Assembly: GCA_000309945.1 (NCBI GenBank) | Contig: CM001633.1 | Span: 1,386,723-1,450,722 of the forward strand | DNA from: Leptolyngbyaceae cyanobacterium JSC-12 | GTDB lineage: Bacteria; Cyanobacteriota; Cyanobacteriia; Leptolyngbyales; Leptolyngbyaceae | Length of the DNA stretch: 64,000 nt | Direction of reading: 5' to 3' | Shown: positions 18,861 through 28,894 of the stretch, piece by piece | How positions within the stretch are numbered: position 1 is the first letter of the stretch | Layout of the letters: every line of letters starts with the position of its first letter | Translations under genes and position numbers: made by a program | The notes under the pieces: model-generated | Seen by the model: only the letters and a program-made list of their open reading frames with translations | Told to the model about the DNA's origin: nothing | Database searches by the model: none

Positions 18861-19388
18861 ATGGATACTGGATTCCCTGTTTTGTATTTATCACTGTTGT
18901 TGGGGTTGCTCGCGATCGCCAGCTACTTTTTAATCCGCCAAATTATCAAGACTCGTAAGGTTGAAAATACACTGAGTCGGTTGCAAAAGAAGTTATCGAA
19001 AGAAAAAGGCTCTGCTCAAGATTATTTTGAGTTAGGCAGCATCTACCTCAACAAGCGGGTTTACGCACAAGCAATCAACCAGTTTCAAAAAGCTCTGAAA
19101 TCAGATGACCTCCCCGAAGTTGAGAGCGCTTTGGTTTACAATGCCCTGGGTTATGCCTACTTTGCGCAAGAACAGTACGATATGGCAATCCGGCAGTACA
19201 AAGAAGCCCTTAAGATTGATCCAGGTTACATCACAGCGCTCAACAATCTAGGACATGCTTATGAACGCAAACAACTGATCAATCCAGCATTAGAAGCCTA
19301 TGAACAGGTGCTGGCGATCGAGCCAAACAATGCAACTGCTACGCGCCGTGCTAATTCTCTCCGCAAGCGACTGGTTCCATCTGCCTGA
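18861..19388 (+). CDS. Membrane-anchored TPR protein
   Basis: The 175-residue protein starts with one membrane segment (VLYLSLLLGLLAIASYFLI), followed by a charged stretch. Three tetratricopeptide repeats come next (about residues 50-160), with hallmarks such as LGSIYLNKRVYAQAINQFQK, ALGYAYFAQEQYDMAIRQYK and LGHAYERKQLINPALEAYEQ. TPRs mediate protein-protein contact; the partner is unknown. The gene lies between a solute-binding protein and proS on the same strand. Confidence 0.85.
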   Translation: MDTGFPVLYLSLLLGLLAIASYFLIRQIIKTRKVENTLSRLQKKLSKEKGSAQDYFELGSIYLNKRVYAQAINQFQKALKSDDLPEVESALVYNALGYAYFAQEQYDMAIRQYKEALKIDPGYITALNNLGHAYERKQLINPALEAYEQVLAIEPNNATATRRANSLRKRLVPSA

Positions 19389-19521
19389 GTGACTTTCTAA
19401 GATCGTGACATCACCTGGTGAAAACCTGGTCAGGGCAATCAGGTTTTCGAGATGGGACAGGGGGTGGGATGGTCTAGACTGAGAGGATGAGAATTGACTG
19501 AAGCAGAAAAGGAATCTGGCA

Positions 19522-21357
19522 ATGCGAGTGTCTCAGATGTTGTTTGTAACTCTGCGTGAAGATCCAGCAGAGGCAGAAATTCCCAGTCATAAGTTGATGT
19601 TGCGGGCAGGCTACATTCGGCGCATTGCTAGTGGAGTATATGCTTATTTACCGTTGATGTGGCGCGTGCTGCAAAAAATCTCCCAGATTGTGCGCGAGGA
19701 GATGAATAAAGCTGGTGCCCAGGAGTGCTTGTTACCTCAGTTACAGCCTTCTGAACTATGGAAAGAATCAGGACGATGGAATACTTATACCAAAGCAGAA
19801 GGCATCATGTTTGCTCTGGTTGATCGCCAGGATCGTGAGATGGGGTTAGGTCCAACCCACGAAGAAGTGATCACCGCGATCGCCCGCGACATGATCCGCT
19901 CCTATCGTCAATTGCCAGTAAATTTGTATCAGATTCAGACAAAATTTCGAGATGAAATTCGTCCTCGGTTTGGGTTAATGCGCGGCCGGGAATTCATTAT
20001 GAAAGATGCTTACTCCTTCGATGCCGATGAAGCCGGAATGAAGGAGACTTACCAGAAAATGAACCAGGCATATCACAACATTTTGCAACGTGCGGGGTTG
20101 AAGTTTCGAGCTGTTGATGCAGATTCAGGCGCAATTGGAGGTTCCGGTTCCCAAGAATTTATGGTACTAGCAGATGCAGGCGAAGACGAAATTCTATACA
20201 CCGAAGACGGTAAATATGCTGCCAATGTTGAAAAAGCAGTGTCCCTGCCTGCCGATGCCGAAGTTTCTCCGTTTACAACCTACGAAAAACGCGAAACTCC
20301 TGGAACTGAAACCATTGAGAAAATGTGTAAATTTCTCAAATGTTCCCCTACCTGCGTCGTTAAAAACGTTCTGTACCAGGCAATTTATGACAATGGTACA
20401 ACCCTTCTCGTACTCATCAGTATTCGCGGCGATCAGGATGTCAACGAGGTGAAACTGCAAAATGAGTTGGTGAAGCTTGCCAGTCAGTATGGAGCCAGCA
20501 CAATCTTATCGCTGACTGTTCCTGATGAAGCGGCGCAGGCAAAATGGGCAGCAAAGCCTCTACCATTAGGCTACATAGCACCAGATTTGGCTGACAGCTA
20601 TATTAAACCGCCTAAACCTGCTCCCGTGGAAATGAAGGCGGCAGGCGCCGTAGTACCTAAATTCTTACGAATGGTAGACAAAACAGCCGTTGATTTGAAG
20701 AATTTTGCTACAGGTGCAGATGAAGCAGGCTATCACGTGGTCGGGGCAAACTGGGGAAGTGAGTTTAAGTTGCCTGATTTAGTGGTTGATGTGCGAAAAG
20801 CTATAGCGGGCGATCGCGCCCTGCATGATCCCACTCAAACCTTACAAACCGCACGCGGCATCGAAATCGGTCACATCTTCCAACTAGGGACAAAATATTC
20901 CAGAGCAATGGGGGCTACTTACACAAATGAGCAAGGGGAAGAGATGCCACTTGTGATGGGTTGCTATGGAATTGGAGTTTCTCGCTTAGCACAGGCAGCC
21001 GTTGAACAAGCTCACGATCAAGACGGAATTGTATGGTCTGTGGCGATCGCGCCCTACCACGCGATCATTGTCATTCCTAACATAAACGATGAGACGCAAG
21101 TGCAGGCAGCCGAAACCCTTTACGCTGATCTAAATCAGGCTGGGATTGAAACCTTGTTGGACGATCGTAACGAGCGAGCCGGAGTCAAATTTAAAGATGC
21201 AGATCTGATCGGCATTCCCTACCGCATCGTCACTGGAAAGTCGCTCAAAGATGGCAAAGTCGAAGTAGTCAACCGTGCCACTCGTGAGGCTCAAGAATTG
21301 CTGCTGCAAGATGTAGTTCCCACACTCAAACAGTGGGTAACAGATGCTCTGAAATAA
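19522..21357 (+). CDS. proS: Prolyl-tRNA synthetase (bacterial type)
   Basis: The 611-residue class II synthetase charges tRNA-Pro. It has the class II core ([48 protein letters not shown]) and the insertion (editing) domain near residues 230-400, typical of the bacterial form. Motif 3 is [17 protein letters not shown], and a C-terminal anticodon-binding domain ends the protein. The ATG at 19522 is preceded by an AAAGGAATC ribosome-binding site. Confidence 0.97.
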   Translation: MRVSQMLFVTLREDPAEAEIPSHKLMLRAGYIRRIASGVYAYLPLMWRVLQKISQIVREEMNKAGAQECLLPQLQPSELWKESGRWNTYTKAEGIMFALVDRQDREMGLGPTHEEVITAIARDMIRSYRQLPVNLYQIQTKFRDEIRPRFGLMRGREFIMKDAYSFDADEAGMKETYQKMNQAYHNILQRAGLKFRAVDADSGAIGGSGSQEFMVLADAGEDEILYTEDGKYAANVEKAVSLPADAEVSPFTTYEKRETPGTETIEKMCKFLKCSPTCVVKNVLYQAIYDNGTTLLVLISIRGDQDVNEVKLQNELVKLASQYGASTILSLTVPDEAAQAKWAAKPLPLGYIAPDLADSYIKPPKPAPVEMKAAGAVVPKFLRMVDKTAVDLKNFATGADEAGYHVVGANWGSEFKLPDLVVDVRKAIAGDRALHDPTQTLQTARGIEIGHIFQLGTKYSRAMGATYTNEQGEEMPLVMGCYGIGVSRLAQAAVEQAHDQDGIVWSVAIAPYHAIIVIPNINDETQVQAAETLYADLNQAGIETLLDDRNERAGVKFKDADLIGIPYRIVTGKSLKDGKVEVVNRATREAQELLLQDVVPTLKQWVTDALK

Positions 21358-21482
21358 GCAAGCTCTCAAGAGCGATCGCGAAGAAATAATCTTTAGCCAT
21401 TCAAAAATCAGGCATGGAATGGTACGTTGGTCACACATCCCTCAAAACTAGATGGATGACTGTTGCCAGTTAAATCTATCCC

Positions 21483-22328
21483 ATGGAACTCTTTATCCTC
21501 ATCCTCTCCAGCCTGATTAGCGCAATATCCCCCGCAAATTTTGCAGGAGACAAAGTGGCAGAAAACGCCATTCGTTCTCAGTTCAAGCAAGTTGAACAAA
21601 TCCAGGTACGGATAGACAACGCCCCTTTGCACAACCTCGCAGCCGGGAAAGTTGATCGCATCCGCGTGGCAGGGCGAGGGTTCTTCCCACTCGAAGATGT
21701 CCGCATTGATACCTTAGAACTCGAAACCGATCCCATTAACGTCAGCCGTTCTCGTTTGGTTAAGGGCAAAATATTGCTCGAAGAACCGTTTGGGGTAGGC
21801 GTGCGAACAGTGATCCGGCAAGAAGATGTGATACGAGCACTCCAATCTAGATGGGTCACCCAACGGATTCAGCGATTGCTGCGTGGCTTAAATCGGAACA
21901 AGCAACTTGACTTCTCCTACCTTGCTCAAAGCAGATTGCGAGAAAACCTCCAGGATCTACGACAAACCCTGGATGAATATCGTTTCCTCAATCCCAGAGT
22001 ACAAATTTTAGAGAATGCCAGAATACAGATTGAGGCAGAGATTGAGGAAGTACAAACTGGCGAGAAGTTACAACTGGCGGTAGAGACTGGAATTGAAATT
22101 CGCGAGGGACGACAGATTAAGTTGATCAAGCCTACTGCGAGTCTGAACAATCAGCCCATCCCGGATGAACTACTCAAAGGACTGGCAGAAAATCTTGAAA
22201 AACAACTTGGTCTTGAGCGTCTAGAAAAATTGCTTCAGGTTAGAGCAAGAATATTTAAAGTCCGCTTTTATAAAGGATCTCTGGAAATTGCAGCATTTGT
22301 AGGATTCCCCGCTGGATTTAAAGTCTGA
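21483..22328 (+). CDS. DUF2993 (LmeA-like) protein
   Basis: A 281-residue protein whose N-terminal part, FAGDKVAENAIRSQFKQVEQ and VRIDNAPLHNLAAGKVDRI, matches DUF2993, found widely in cyanobacteria and actinobacteria. The N terminus is hydrophobic (MELFILILSSLISAISP), suggesting export or membrane attachment. The family is thought to bind lipids. It is 125 bp after proS. The exact role is unknown. Confidence 0.8.
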   Translation: MELFILILSSLISAISPANFAGDKVAENAIRSQFKQVEQIQVRIDNAPLHNLAAGKVDRIRVAGRGFFPLEDVRIDTLELETDPINVSRSRLVKGKILLEEPFGVGVRTVIRQEDVIRALQSRWVTQRIQRLLRGLNRNKQLDFSYLAQSRLRENLQDLRQTLDEYRFLNPRVQILENARIQIEAEIEEVQTGEKLQLAVETGIEIREGRQIKLIKPTASLNNQPIPDELLKGLAENLEKQLGLERLEKLLQVRARIFKVRFYKGSLEIAAFVGFPAGFKV

Positions 22329-22472
22329 AGAGTCTTAACTATTTTGCTGAAACTTCCGAAACTGGGTGTAAATCTATAGCACTGTGGCAATATCAAGTGT
22401 TGCCTCATTAGACTACAAATATCACTGCTACGTTTGTCAATGTGATGTACCCACCCTGTAAGGAGTTTCCCT

Positions 22473-23138
22473 ATGCAAGACCAACAGCCACATCGTTCCA
22501 TTCCTCTGGGTATCATCATCGCAGGCTTCTCAGCGCTTGTTCTCGCAACTGGCGGTGGAGTTGCTTGGTGGACCTGGAAGTCTCATTCTGAAACAGTTGT
22601 TCCCAAAGCATCTGAACACGCACAGCCTTTGGACAATAGCAATTCTGCTTTATCCACTGATCCATCTAAAACTCAAAAGGCTCAAACAACTCCACTTCCA
22701 GCCGCGGCTGAAAAAACTCTCCAGGTTTACTGGCTGAAAGCATCAGATAGCAAAATTCAACTTGCGCCCAGCCCAGTTAAACTCACATCCAGTACAAATC
22801 CTGAAGCCTTACTGGAAACAGCAATGAAACAACTGCTAGCAGGTCCACCAAGTAGTGATTTATCTTCAACCATTCCGAATGGGACGAAACTACTTGATTT
22901 CTCGGTAAAAAATGACGGCATTCATGTTGATTTGTCTCGTGAATTTACCACCGGAGGAGGAAGTATTTCGATGGAAGGACGATTGGCTCAGGTACTCTAC
23001 ACAGTAACGAGCCTGAATCCGGATGCTCCAGTCTGGTTATCTGTTGAAGGAAAACAATTGGAAACCTTGGGTGGCGAGGGACTTGTGCTAGAGCAACCTG
23101 TTACTCGTAAACAGTTTGAGCGGGATTTTCCATTGTAG
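22473..23138 (+). CDS. GerMN-domain protein, membrane-anchored
   Basis: The 221-residue protein has an N-terminal membrane segment (GIIIAGFSALVLATGGGVAWW), a Ser/Thr/Pro-rich linker and a C-terminal GerMN domain: VYWLKASDSKIQLAP, AMKQLLAGPP and GIHVDLSREFTTGGGS. In cyanobacteria GerMN proteins are small envelope proteins of unknown function. A good ribosome-binding site (AAGGAG) lies 10 bp before the ATG. Confidence 0.85.
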   Translation: MQDQQPHRSIPLGIIIAGFSALVLATGGGVAWWTWKSHSETVVPKASEHAQPLDNSNSALSTDPSKTQKAQTTPLPAAAEKTLQVYWLKASDSKIQLAPSPVKLTSSTNPEALLETAMKQLLAGPPSSDLSSTIPNGTKLLDFSVKNDGIHVDLSREFTTGGGSISMEGRLAQVLYTVTSLNPDAPVWLSVEGKQLETLGGEGLVLEQPVTRKQFERDFPL

Positions 23139-23252
23139 ATTTTCCACTGTAATGACTGTAATTGTAGTTATCGATTACTCAGTCGGTTTATAAGTAAAGG
23201 AAAGGCGTTTTGCGATGTGAATTAATTCAATCTGACTAATTGGATGTGAACA

Positions 23253-23645
23253 ATGGGTAATAGCAACCGTCCTTATCAAGCTCATTTGCAACCTCTAGAA
23301 GCTGATGTTACTCGCATTCGTCCATGGGGAACTGTCACGCTTTTAGAGGAAGGAAAGCATTATCGAATTAACCGAATTGAAGTTGCTCCTGGTCAACATA
23401 TCAGCACCCAGATGCACTTTCATCGCAGTGAGCATTGGGTTGTTGTATCTGGCACTGCTAGAGTCATTTGTGCAGAGCAAGAGACGATTTTGGTACAAAA
23501 ACAATCAACCTATGTACCTATGGGCACGCCGCATCGAGTGGAGAACCCTGGGGTTATTCCTCTGGTAATGATTGAGGTTCAAAATGGGGAATATTTGGGA
23601 GAGGATGATATTACTCGACTGGAAGATGCACCCTCTACTTGCTGA
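23253..23645 (+). CDS. Cupin: mannose-6-phosphate isomerase-type domain protein
   Basis: A 130-residue single-domain cupin similar to the C-terminal domain of bifunctional mannose-1-phosphate guanylyltransferase/mannose-6-phosphate isomerase. The metal-binding motifs are QMHFHRSEHWVVVSGTARV and PMGTPHRVENPG, followed by the family ending EVQNGEYLGEDDITRLED. It may interconvert fructose- and mannose-6-phosphate for sugar-nucleotide supply. Stand-alone copies are common in cyanobacteria and their activity is seldom proven. Confidence 0.85.
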   Translation: MGNSNRPYQAHLQPLEADVTRIRPWGTVTLLEEGKHYRINRIEVAPGQHISTQMHFHRSEHWVVVSGTARVICAEQETILVQKQSTYVPMGTPHRVENPGVIPLVMIEVQNGEYLGEDDITRLEDAPSTC

Positions 23646-23655
23646 ATGCTGTAGG

Positions 23656-23823
23656 TTAAGCAGGACGCATAAGCACTTCTAACTCAATCAATCTGCCAGA
23701 ATCTTGGCTGAAATTGGCTTGAGTGTCGGAACTAACTTCTAGCTGGCAACGGTTAGATGAGGACAAAAGCTGAATAAACACCTTGTTGAACTGATTAGCA
23801 TCAAGTTGGATCTGAATTTTCAT
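23656..23823 (-). CDS. Candidate 55-residue small protein
   Basis: A short frame, MKIQIQLDANQFNKVFIQLL... to LMRPA, with codon use like its neighbours and an even hydrophilic-hydrophobic pattern. I do not recognise it. It sits head-to-head in the spacer after the cupin gene, and no convincing ribosome-binding site is seen. It is included because the composition looks coding. Confidence 0.35.
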   Translation of the reverse strand: MKIQIQLDANQFNKVFIQLLSSSNRCQLEVSSDTQANFSQDSGRLIELEVLMRPA

Positions 23824-24167
23824 TCTGACACGTAGAGTATTGACCCCTTAAATATGGCTTGATTTAGAGGTTCACAAAGTGATAACCAACTTGGTCAATT
23901 TGTGAGATTTATCATTGAGTTGATTGAGCGAAATCATACGTTTTTGCGATGAGTATCACAGGATTAGTATGAAAAACAATCAAAATAATCAATTTGCAAA
24001 GCTGAGAGACTCAGCAATACAAAACTCTAGATAATCTATTATCCAGAGCAACAACTAAAAAAAGACAACCACTAAACCCGCCCTAGGTCTAAATCTATAG
24101 CTTTTCCTTAGAGAAACTTCCAGTTTCCAAATTGGACGTGGTTTAGGTTTTAGCATAGAACTATGCG
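23824..24167. other. AT-rich spacer without a recognised gene
   Basis: I see no gene. The stretch holds several short inverted repeats, for example GCATAG/ACTATGC near 24151-24161, next to the end of the secreted protein gene at 24168. Confidence 0.4.
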
Positions 24168-24701
24168 CTAGAAACGTAAGCCTGCTCCTCCCTGGATTGA
24201 AACCGCTGTGCCGTTATTAGACCGATAACCATCAAACGAGATGATGGCATTGGTAAATAGGGAAAGACTGGTGTTAGGTAAGGCATAGTCAACGCCAGGT
24301 TGAATTACAAAACTTCCTTTGTTTCCAATAGGTGTTTTGTCACCTCTTACAATGGATGCACCTGCGCCAATGTACGCGTCAGCTTGCCAGTTAATTGGAA
24401 TGTCATAAGAAACAGTCGGCACTATTGCGGCCCCATTTCCACCCACGAGAACTTGCGTTCTCAAGGAAATGGGTGCTCTTAAAAACTTGTAGCGAACTGC
24501 AAAGAACCCGGATGTATTGCTATCCTCGTTGACAGCAGATTGACTGGTGACGCCAAATGCAGCACCTGCACCGAGATAACTGCCATAAGCAGCCTGAGAA
24601 TTGGCTGGTGCTGAGGTGCCTAGAGTGAAACCTGTGGCAAGGGCAACGCTGCCAAACGCAAAGATTCCACTACCCCAGAGGTATGAGATTCGTTTTTTCA
24701 T
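24168..24701 (-). CDS. Small secreted, probably outer-membrane beta-barrel-like protein
   Basis: The start at 24701 (MKKRISYLWGSGIFAFG) is preferred because GAGGGC lies just upstream; the frame extends 8 codons further. A signal peptide of about 40 residues ends near APANSQA. The mature part is rich in Gly, Ser and aromatic residues in alternating strands (GAGAAFGVTSQS, RAPISLRTQVLVGG, SIQGGAGLRF) and ends in Phe, as outer-membrane barrel proteins do. The function is unknown. Confidence 0.65.
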   Translation of the reverse strand: MKKRISYLWGSGIFAFGSVALATGFTLGTSAPANSQAAYGSYLGAGAAFGVTSQSAVNEDSNTSGFFAVRYKFLRAPISLRTQVLVGGNGAAIVPTVSYDIPINWQADAYIGAGASIVRGDKTPIGNKGSFVIQPGVDYALPNTSLSLFTNAIISFDGYRSNNGTAVSIQGGAGLRF

Positions 24702-24905
24702 ACGAAAGCCCTCGAAATGGTGCATATTTCACTCATTAAAATCCCTGCGTGGCAGAGTTCTTTATTATTTAAGCCCATTTCTCAAAAACTGAACCAAGTT
24801 TTTTCATAAGTGACACTTTGCGAACAGGATCAAATGTCCTGAGAAGGATAGATGGGTTTGGGATACTGAAAATAGACGGACTGTTTAGGCGGTGGAGGTA
24901 GTGAG

Positions 24906-25328
24906 ATGAGCTTTTTAATTCGATGCCTGACTATTCCTTTGGGGGTCGCGATCGCGACGACAGGGATTGAACCAGCTCTTAGTCAATCAATTACAATGTC
25001 ACCAGGGGCACAACCTGTTCAGGTGAGCGGTCGGTCTGGAGGTAGCCAGAAGGATAATAGTTGCGCTGGGTTTATTGCTCCAGTACCAAACCACGTTGTT
25101 CAAGTAACAGAAGACACTGACTTACGATTTGTTTTGCAGGGAGCGAACAGTTCTACATTACTGATTCGCAGTGCAACAGGGCAAAGTTTTTGTGTTCTGG
25201 CTGACAGCTATTCTCAGGGGAAGATTGAGATTCCTGGACGCTGGCGAAAAGGCACGTATTCCGTATTTGTGGGCGATCGCGCTAATGAAAACCATGCCTA
25301 TACCCTATTAATTTCTAGCAGCCAGTAA
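24906..25328 (+). CDS. Secreted hypothetical protein, pre-peptidase-C-terminal-like
   Basis: A 140-residue protein with a signal peptide (FLIRCLTIPLGVAIATTGIEPALS). The mature domain has two cysteines (NSCAGFI and SFCVLAD) and a beta-rich pattern ending in GTYSVFVGDRANENHAYTLL, which resembles PPC-type beta-sandwich domains. It is a cyanobacterial periplasmic protein of unknown function. Confidence 0.65.
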   Translation: MSFLIRCLTIPLGVAIATTGIEPALSQSITMSPGAQPVQVSGRSGGSQKDNSCAGFIAPVPNHVVQVTEDTDLRFVLQGANSSTLLIRSATGQSFCVLADSYSQGKIEIPGRWRKGTYSVFVGDRANENHAYTLLISSSQ

Positions 25329-25409
25329 TCCAAATTCCAGGGGTCTTCCAACCGGAGTAAGTTGATAGACAACAAGGCCAAGATGCCAAGTTGCTGTTTC
25401 AGGCTATAA

Positions 25410-25433
25410 AGGGACGTTGTTACTAACGTCCCT
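25410..25433. terminator. Perfect 9-bp hairpin between convergent genes
   Basis: AGGGACGTT / AACGTCCCT with a 6-base loop lies between the stops of the plus-strand secreted gene and the minus-strand zinc-ribbon gene. Neither side has a T run, so bidirectional termination is only inferred. Confidence 0.4.
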
Positions 25434-25455
25434 ACAAATTGCTCAGGATTAATGC

Positions 25456-25836
25456 TCAGTCTTCAACTTGTTGAACAGGGACTTCAACAGCATTAACATC
25501 AATTGTTCCGGCAGGGACTAAACGGCTGAAATGACCGTTTTCTGCTTTGAGTGGTTCACTACAATTAGGACAGCGAAATTCCGATTGGTTGAGGCTCACA
25601 AATTCATAACTGCAAACGGGGCATTGACTTTGAATCAAGTTTCGTTTGAGCCACCATCGCAAACCAATAAATGCCAAAATTGGAGCAATTAAAAGTAGAC
25701 CAAACAAAATGAGTAAGGACTTGACTAGCCATCCAAGCCCGATCGCACCCAATAGCCAGATGATCAAAAAGGGAAGCAGTAAACGACTGACTTCTGTTAT
25801 GCCAAGTTGAAAGGTTTTAAAGTTATCTTGATTCAC
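25456..25836 (-). CDS. Membrane protein with C-terminal zinc ribbon
   Basis: The 126-residue protein has two membrane helices (LLLPFLIIWLLGAIGLGWLV and a following LLILFGLLLIAPILAFIGL). A cytoplasmic-type zinc ribbon follows, with cysteine pairs CPVC and CPNC about 17 residues apart. The acidic tail ends QQVED. I do not recognise a named family. Confidence 0.7.
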   Translation of the reverse strand: MNQDNFKTFQLGITEVSRLLLPFLIIWLLGAIGLGWLVKSLLILFGLLLIAPILAFIGLRWWLKRNLIQSQCPVCSYEFVSLNQSEFRCPNCSEPLKAENGHFSRLVPAGTIDVNAVEVPVQQVED

Positions 25837-25941
25837 CGCAATCTCCTGTATGCAGTGCTTTTTAATTCTTCTATCCTAAACAGCGATCGCACTTATCGTC
25901 CGATAACCATTTATTATCAATCAAACTTCAAAAATAGAATA

Positions 25942-25986
25942 CCTACCCATTGCCCAGTCACCCTTGAGTAACCCAGCATGGGTAGG
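25942..25986 (-). terminator. Candidate terminator of petB-petD
   Basis: A 9-bp stem, CCTACCCAT / ATGGGTAGG, is followed on the minus strand by TATTCTATTTTT. It lies 27 bp past the petD stop. The loop is long (27 bases) and contains further pairing potential. Confidence 0.5.
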
Positions 25987-26012
25987 CGTGTCTAAGAATT
26001 GAAACTCGAAAC

Positions 26013-26495
26013 CTAGAACAAACCTAGAGTCAACGCTTTGCTAATAGGGAAGGTTGCTCCAATACCCAGATAAAGGGTCACTACTGTACCAAAGAGAAAC
26101 ACGGTGGTAGCAACCGGACGGCGAAAGGGGTTCTGAAACTTGTTGACGCTCTCAATGAAAGGAACTGTAATCAAGCCCAAAGGAACTGATGCCATCAACA
26201 CAACCCCCAACAACTTGTTGGGAACAAGGCGCAAAATGTTAAAAACAGGATAGAGATACCACTCAGGAAGAATTTCGAGCGGAGTTGCGAATGGATCTGC
26301 TGGCTCTCCCACCATAGCTGGGTCGAGTACAGCAAGACCGACGCAGAGAGCGATCGTCCCCAAAATTACAATCGGGAACGTATACAGTAGGTCGTTGGGC
26401 CAGGCAGGTTCACCATAATAGTTGTGCCCCATACCCTTTGCGAGCTTAGCGCGAAGTTGTGGATCAGCAAGATCCGGCTTCTTAAGAGTTGGCAT
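26013..26495 (-). CDS. petD: Cytochrome b6-f complex subunit IV
   Basis: PetD is a 160-residue thylakoid membrane protein and, with PetB, forms the quinol-oxidising core of the b6-f complex. The start at 26495 gives [20 protein letters not shown], the standard N terminus; four extra upstream codons are not conserved. It has three membrane helices, with the [13 protein letters not shown] motif at the Qp quinol site. It lies 110 bp after petB on the same strand. Confidence 0.98.
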   Translation of the reverse strand: MPTLKKPDLADPQLRAKLAKGMGHNYYGEPAWPNDLLYTFPIVILGTIALCVGLAVLDPAMVGEPADPFATPLEILPEWYLYPVFNILRLVPNKLLGVVLMASVPLGLITVPFIESVNKFQNPFRRPVATTVFLFGTVVTLYLGIGATFPISKALTLGLF

Positions 26496-26605
26496 AGCTA
26501 GGAACATACTCCTTAGACTGTAGGGTCGGCAAATCAGGATATGCTAACAGGAATCCATCTATGTCACTGTGATAGATGTTGCAGGCAACGTCTAAGCAAA
26601 GCAAC

Positions 26606-27274
26606 TTAGAGAGGACCAGAAATTCCCTGCTTGCGAATCATCAAAAAGTGCAGCAGCATGAAGACTGCAATCAACCAAGGGAGAACGAACGTATGCGCAC
26701 TGTAGTAGCGCGTTAATGTTGCCTGACCAACGCTAGAACCACCCCGTAGCAGGTCAGCAATCAACGTTCCAACCACAGGAATTGCTTCAGGCACACCAGA
26801 TACAATCTTGACCGCCCAGTAGCCAACCTGATCCCAAGGCAATGAATATCCAGTAACACCAAATGAAACGGTAATGACCGCCAGAACAACTCCAGTTACC
26901 CAAGTCAACTCACGAGGCTTTTTGAAGCCACCCGTTAGATAAACTCGGAAAACGTGGAGAATCATCATCAGCACCATCATGCTGGCAGACCAGCGATGGA
27001 TGGAGCGAATCAGCCATCCAAAGTTCACTTCAGTCATAATGTACTGAACGGATTGAAAGGCTTCAGCAACAGTAGGTCTGTAATAAAAGGTCATTGCAAA
27101 CCCAGTGGCAAACTGGATTAGGAAGCAAACAAGTGTGATTCCGCCCAAGCAATAAAAGATGTTTACATGGGGAGGAACGTACTTGCTACTGATATCATCA
27201 GCGATCCCCTGGATTTCCAGTCTTTCTTCGAACCACTGGTAAGCCTTTGATTCGGTTACCTGCTTAGTGAACAT
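26606..27274 (-). CDS. petB: Cytochrome b6
   Basis: The 222-residue cytochrome b6 carries four membrane helices with the haem-ligating histidines ([47 protein letters not shown]). Cys near residue 43 (IFYCLGG) is the covalent haem cn site. The start at 27274 gives [19 protein letters not shown], the usual N terminus; the longer frame to 27346 is not conserved. It forms the petB-petD pair and is divergent from ctpA. Confidence 0.98.
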   Translation of the reverse strand: MFTKQVTESKAYQWFEERLEIQGIADDISSKYVPPHVNIFYCLGGITLVCFLIQFATGFAMTFYYRPTVAEAFQSVQYIMTEVNFGWLIRSIHRWSASMMVLMMILHVFRVYLTGGFKKPRELTWVTGVVLAVITVSFGVTGYSLPWDQVGYWAVKIVSGVPEAIPVVGTLIADLLRGGSSVGQATLTRYYSAHTFVLPWLIAVFMLLHFLMIRKQGISGPL

Positions 27275-27631
27275 GAAGGGAGAATTCCTAAAAATGTATT
27301 GCTGTTCATAAAGAATGTAACACAGACACCACGCGGTTTTCATCAAAACGACAAAGTAGAGGTTTAAGCACGGAGATTATCCATGAACCGCTGCGGTGAA
27401 AATGATAGGTGATTTAAGATCGTTTACAAAAGGCATCAGGTTTTAGGCTTTACAGGGGTTGGGTTGCGTCTCGGTTTGAAAGTTCCTAAGCTAGGACAGA
27501 GTATTCTCTAACAAAACAGCTATTGCTTTCGTCCTTATTTAGCTGAGAACCGCTGGCTAAGAACCATAGTGTTAGATGAAGGTGTGGATTTGAGTTCCTA
27601 GATTATTGATAGCTTTTAGATATTGACATCC
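27275..27631. promoter_or_regulatory. Divergent promoter region of petB and ctpA
   Basis: This 357-bp spacer separates the divergent petB and ctpA genes and must hold both promoters. No single promoter stands out to me, and no other gene is visible. Confidence 0.5.
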
Positions 27632-28894
27632 ATGAGAAGACGGTTTTTCTGGGTTTGGCAACTGCTTGTATTGCTAGTTGTTGTTGTTGTTACAACGTTC
27701 TACTATTCAACAGATTCTGCGATCGCACTTACGGAGGAGCAGCGTCTAGTTACTGAGGTGTGGCGCTTGGTTGATCGGGCCTATGTTGATGATACGTTTA
27801 ACCATCAAAACTGGTGGTTAGTCCGTCAGAAGGCTTTAAAGCAACCATTGAATAATAAAGACCAGGCATATTCTGTAATTCAGGACATGCTTGCCAGTTT
27901 GGACGATCCGTTTACCCGCTTGCTAAAGCCTGACCAGTATCGGAGTTTGCAAACCAATACTTCTGGCGAGTTAACAGGAGTGGGGTTGCAGATCGCTCTT
28001 GATGCTGACACGGGTGAACTCAAGGTGATCGCACCGATCGCAGGTTCTCCGGCTGATCAGGCTGGAATTCGTCCAGCAGATACTATTCTCAAAATTGATG
28101 GCATTCCTACAGTAGGACTCAGCCTTGACGAGGCAGCCGAGCGTATGCGGGGTCCTGTAGGCAGCCGGGTCAAGTTGACAATTCGGCGAGATAGTCAAGA
28201 ACTAGCAGATTTAGATGTGGTGCGCGATCGCATCGAATTGAACCCGGTTTATGCTGATTTGCGATTGCAATCTGGACAGCAGTCCGAAAACATTCAACGG
28301 AAAATTGGATACATTCGGCTTAGCCAGTTCAACGCCAATGCTTCCACGGAGGTTGCCCATGCGATTCAGCGTCTAGAGAAGCAAGGTGCAGAAGCCTATG
28401 TGCTGGATTTGCGGAGTAATCCAGGCGGCTTATTGCAGTCAGGAATTGAGATTGCCCGTCTGTGGTTGGATGAAGGCACTATTGTTTACACTGTGAATCG
28501 GCAGGGAATTGAGGGGAGTTTTGAGGCAACCGGGCCAGCCTTAACCCACGATCCATTGGTAGTGTTAGTGAATCAAGGTACAGCAAGTGCCAGTGAGATT
28601 TTGGCGGGTGCTCTGAAAGATAATGGACGTGCCACAATCGTGGGTGAACGAACGTTTGGCAAGGGGTTAATTCAGTCACTATTTGATCTTTCGGATGGGT
28701 CTGGATTGGCTGTGACAGTTGCGAAGTATGAAACGCCCGGACATATCGATATCAATAAACAAGGAATTAAGCCAGATATCACGGTTCCGCTTGACCCCAT
28801 TGCGATGACTCAACTTGGGACGCAGAGCGATCGCCAATACGAGGCAGCAGTGGAGTTGCTCACCCATCACACAATAGTTGCTGGTGCTGCCTAA
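27632..28894 (+). CDS. ctpA: Carboxyl-terminal processing protease CtpA
   Basis: CtpA removes the C-terminal extension of the photosystem II D1 precursor in the lumen, which is needed for manganese-cluster assembly. A hydrophobic signal segment (FFWVWQLLVLLVVVVVTTFY) is followed by a PDZ domain near residues 100-170 (GELTGVGLQIALD, PADQAGIRPADTI). The protease domain has the Ser-Lys dyad: Ser in GTASASEILAGALKDN and Lys in GERTFGKGLIQ. ATG 27632 is preferred; a TTG lies 3 codons upstream. It is next to petB. Paralogues CtpB and CtpC exist, so the letter is less certain than the family. Confidence 0.9.
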   Translation: MRRRFFWVWQLLVLLVVVVVTTFYYSTDSAIALTEEQRLVTEVWRLVDRAYVDDTFNHQNWWLVRQKALKQPLNNKDQAYSVIQDMLASLDDPFTRLLKPDQYRSLQTNTSGELTGVGLQIALDADTGELKVIAPIAGSPADQAGIRPADTILKIDGIPTVGLSLDEAAERMRGPVGSRVKLTIRRDSQELADLDVVRDRIELNPVYADLRLQSGQQSENIQRKIGYIRLSQFNANASTEVAHAIQRLEKQGAEAYVLDLRSNPGGLLQSGIEIARLWLDEGTIVYTVNRQGIEGSFEATGPALTHDPLVVLVNQGTASASEILAGALKDNGRATIVGERTFGKGLIQSLFDLSDGSGLAVTVAKYETPGHIDINKQGIKPDITVPLDPIAMTQLGTQSDRQYEAAVELLTHHTIVAGAA

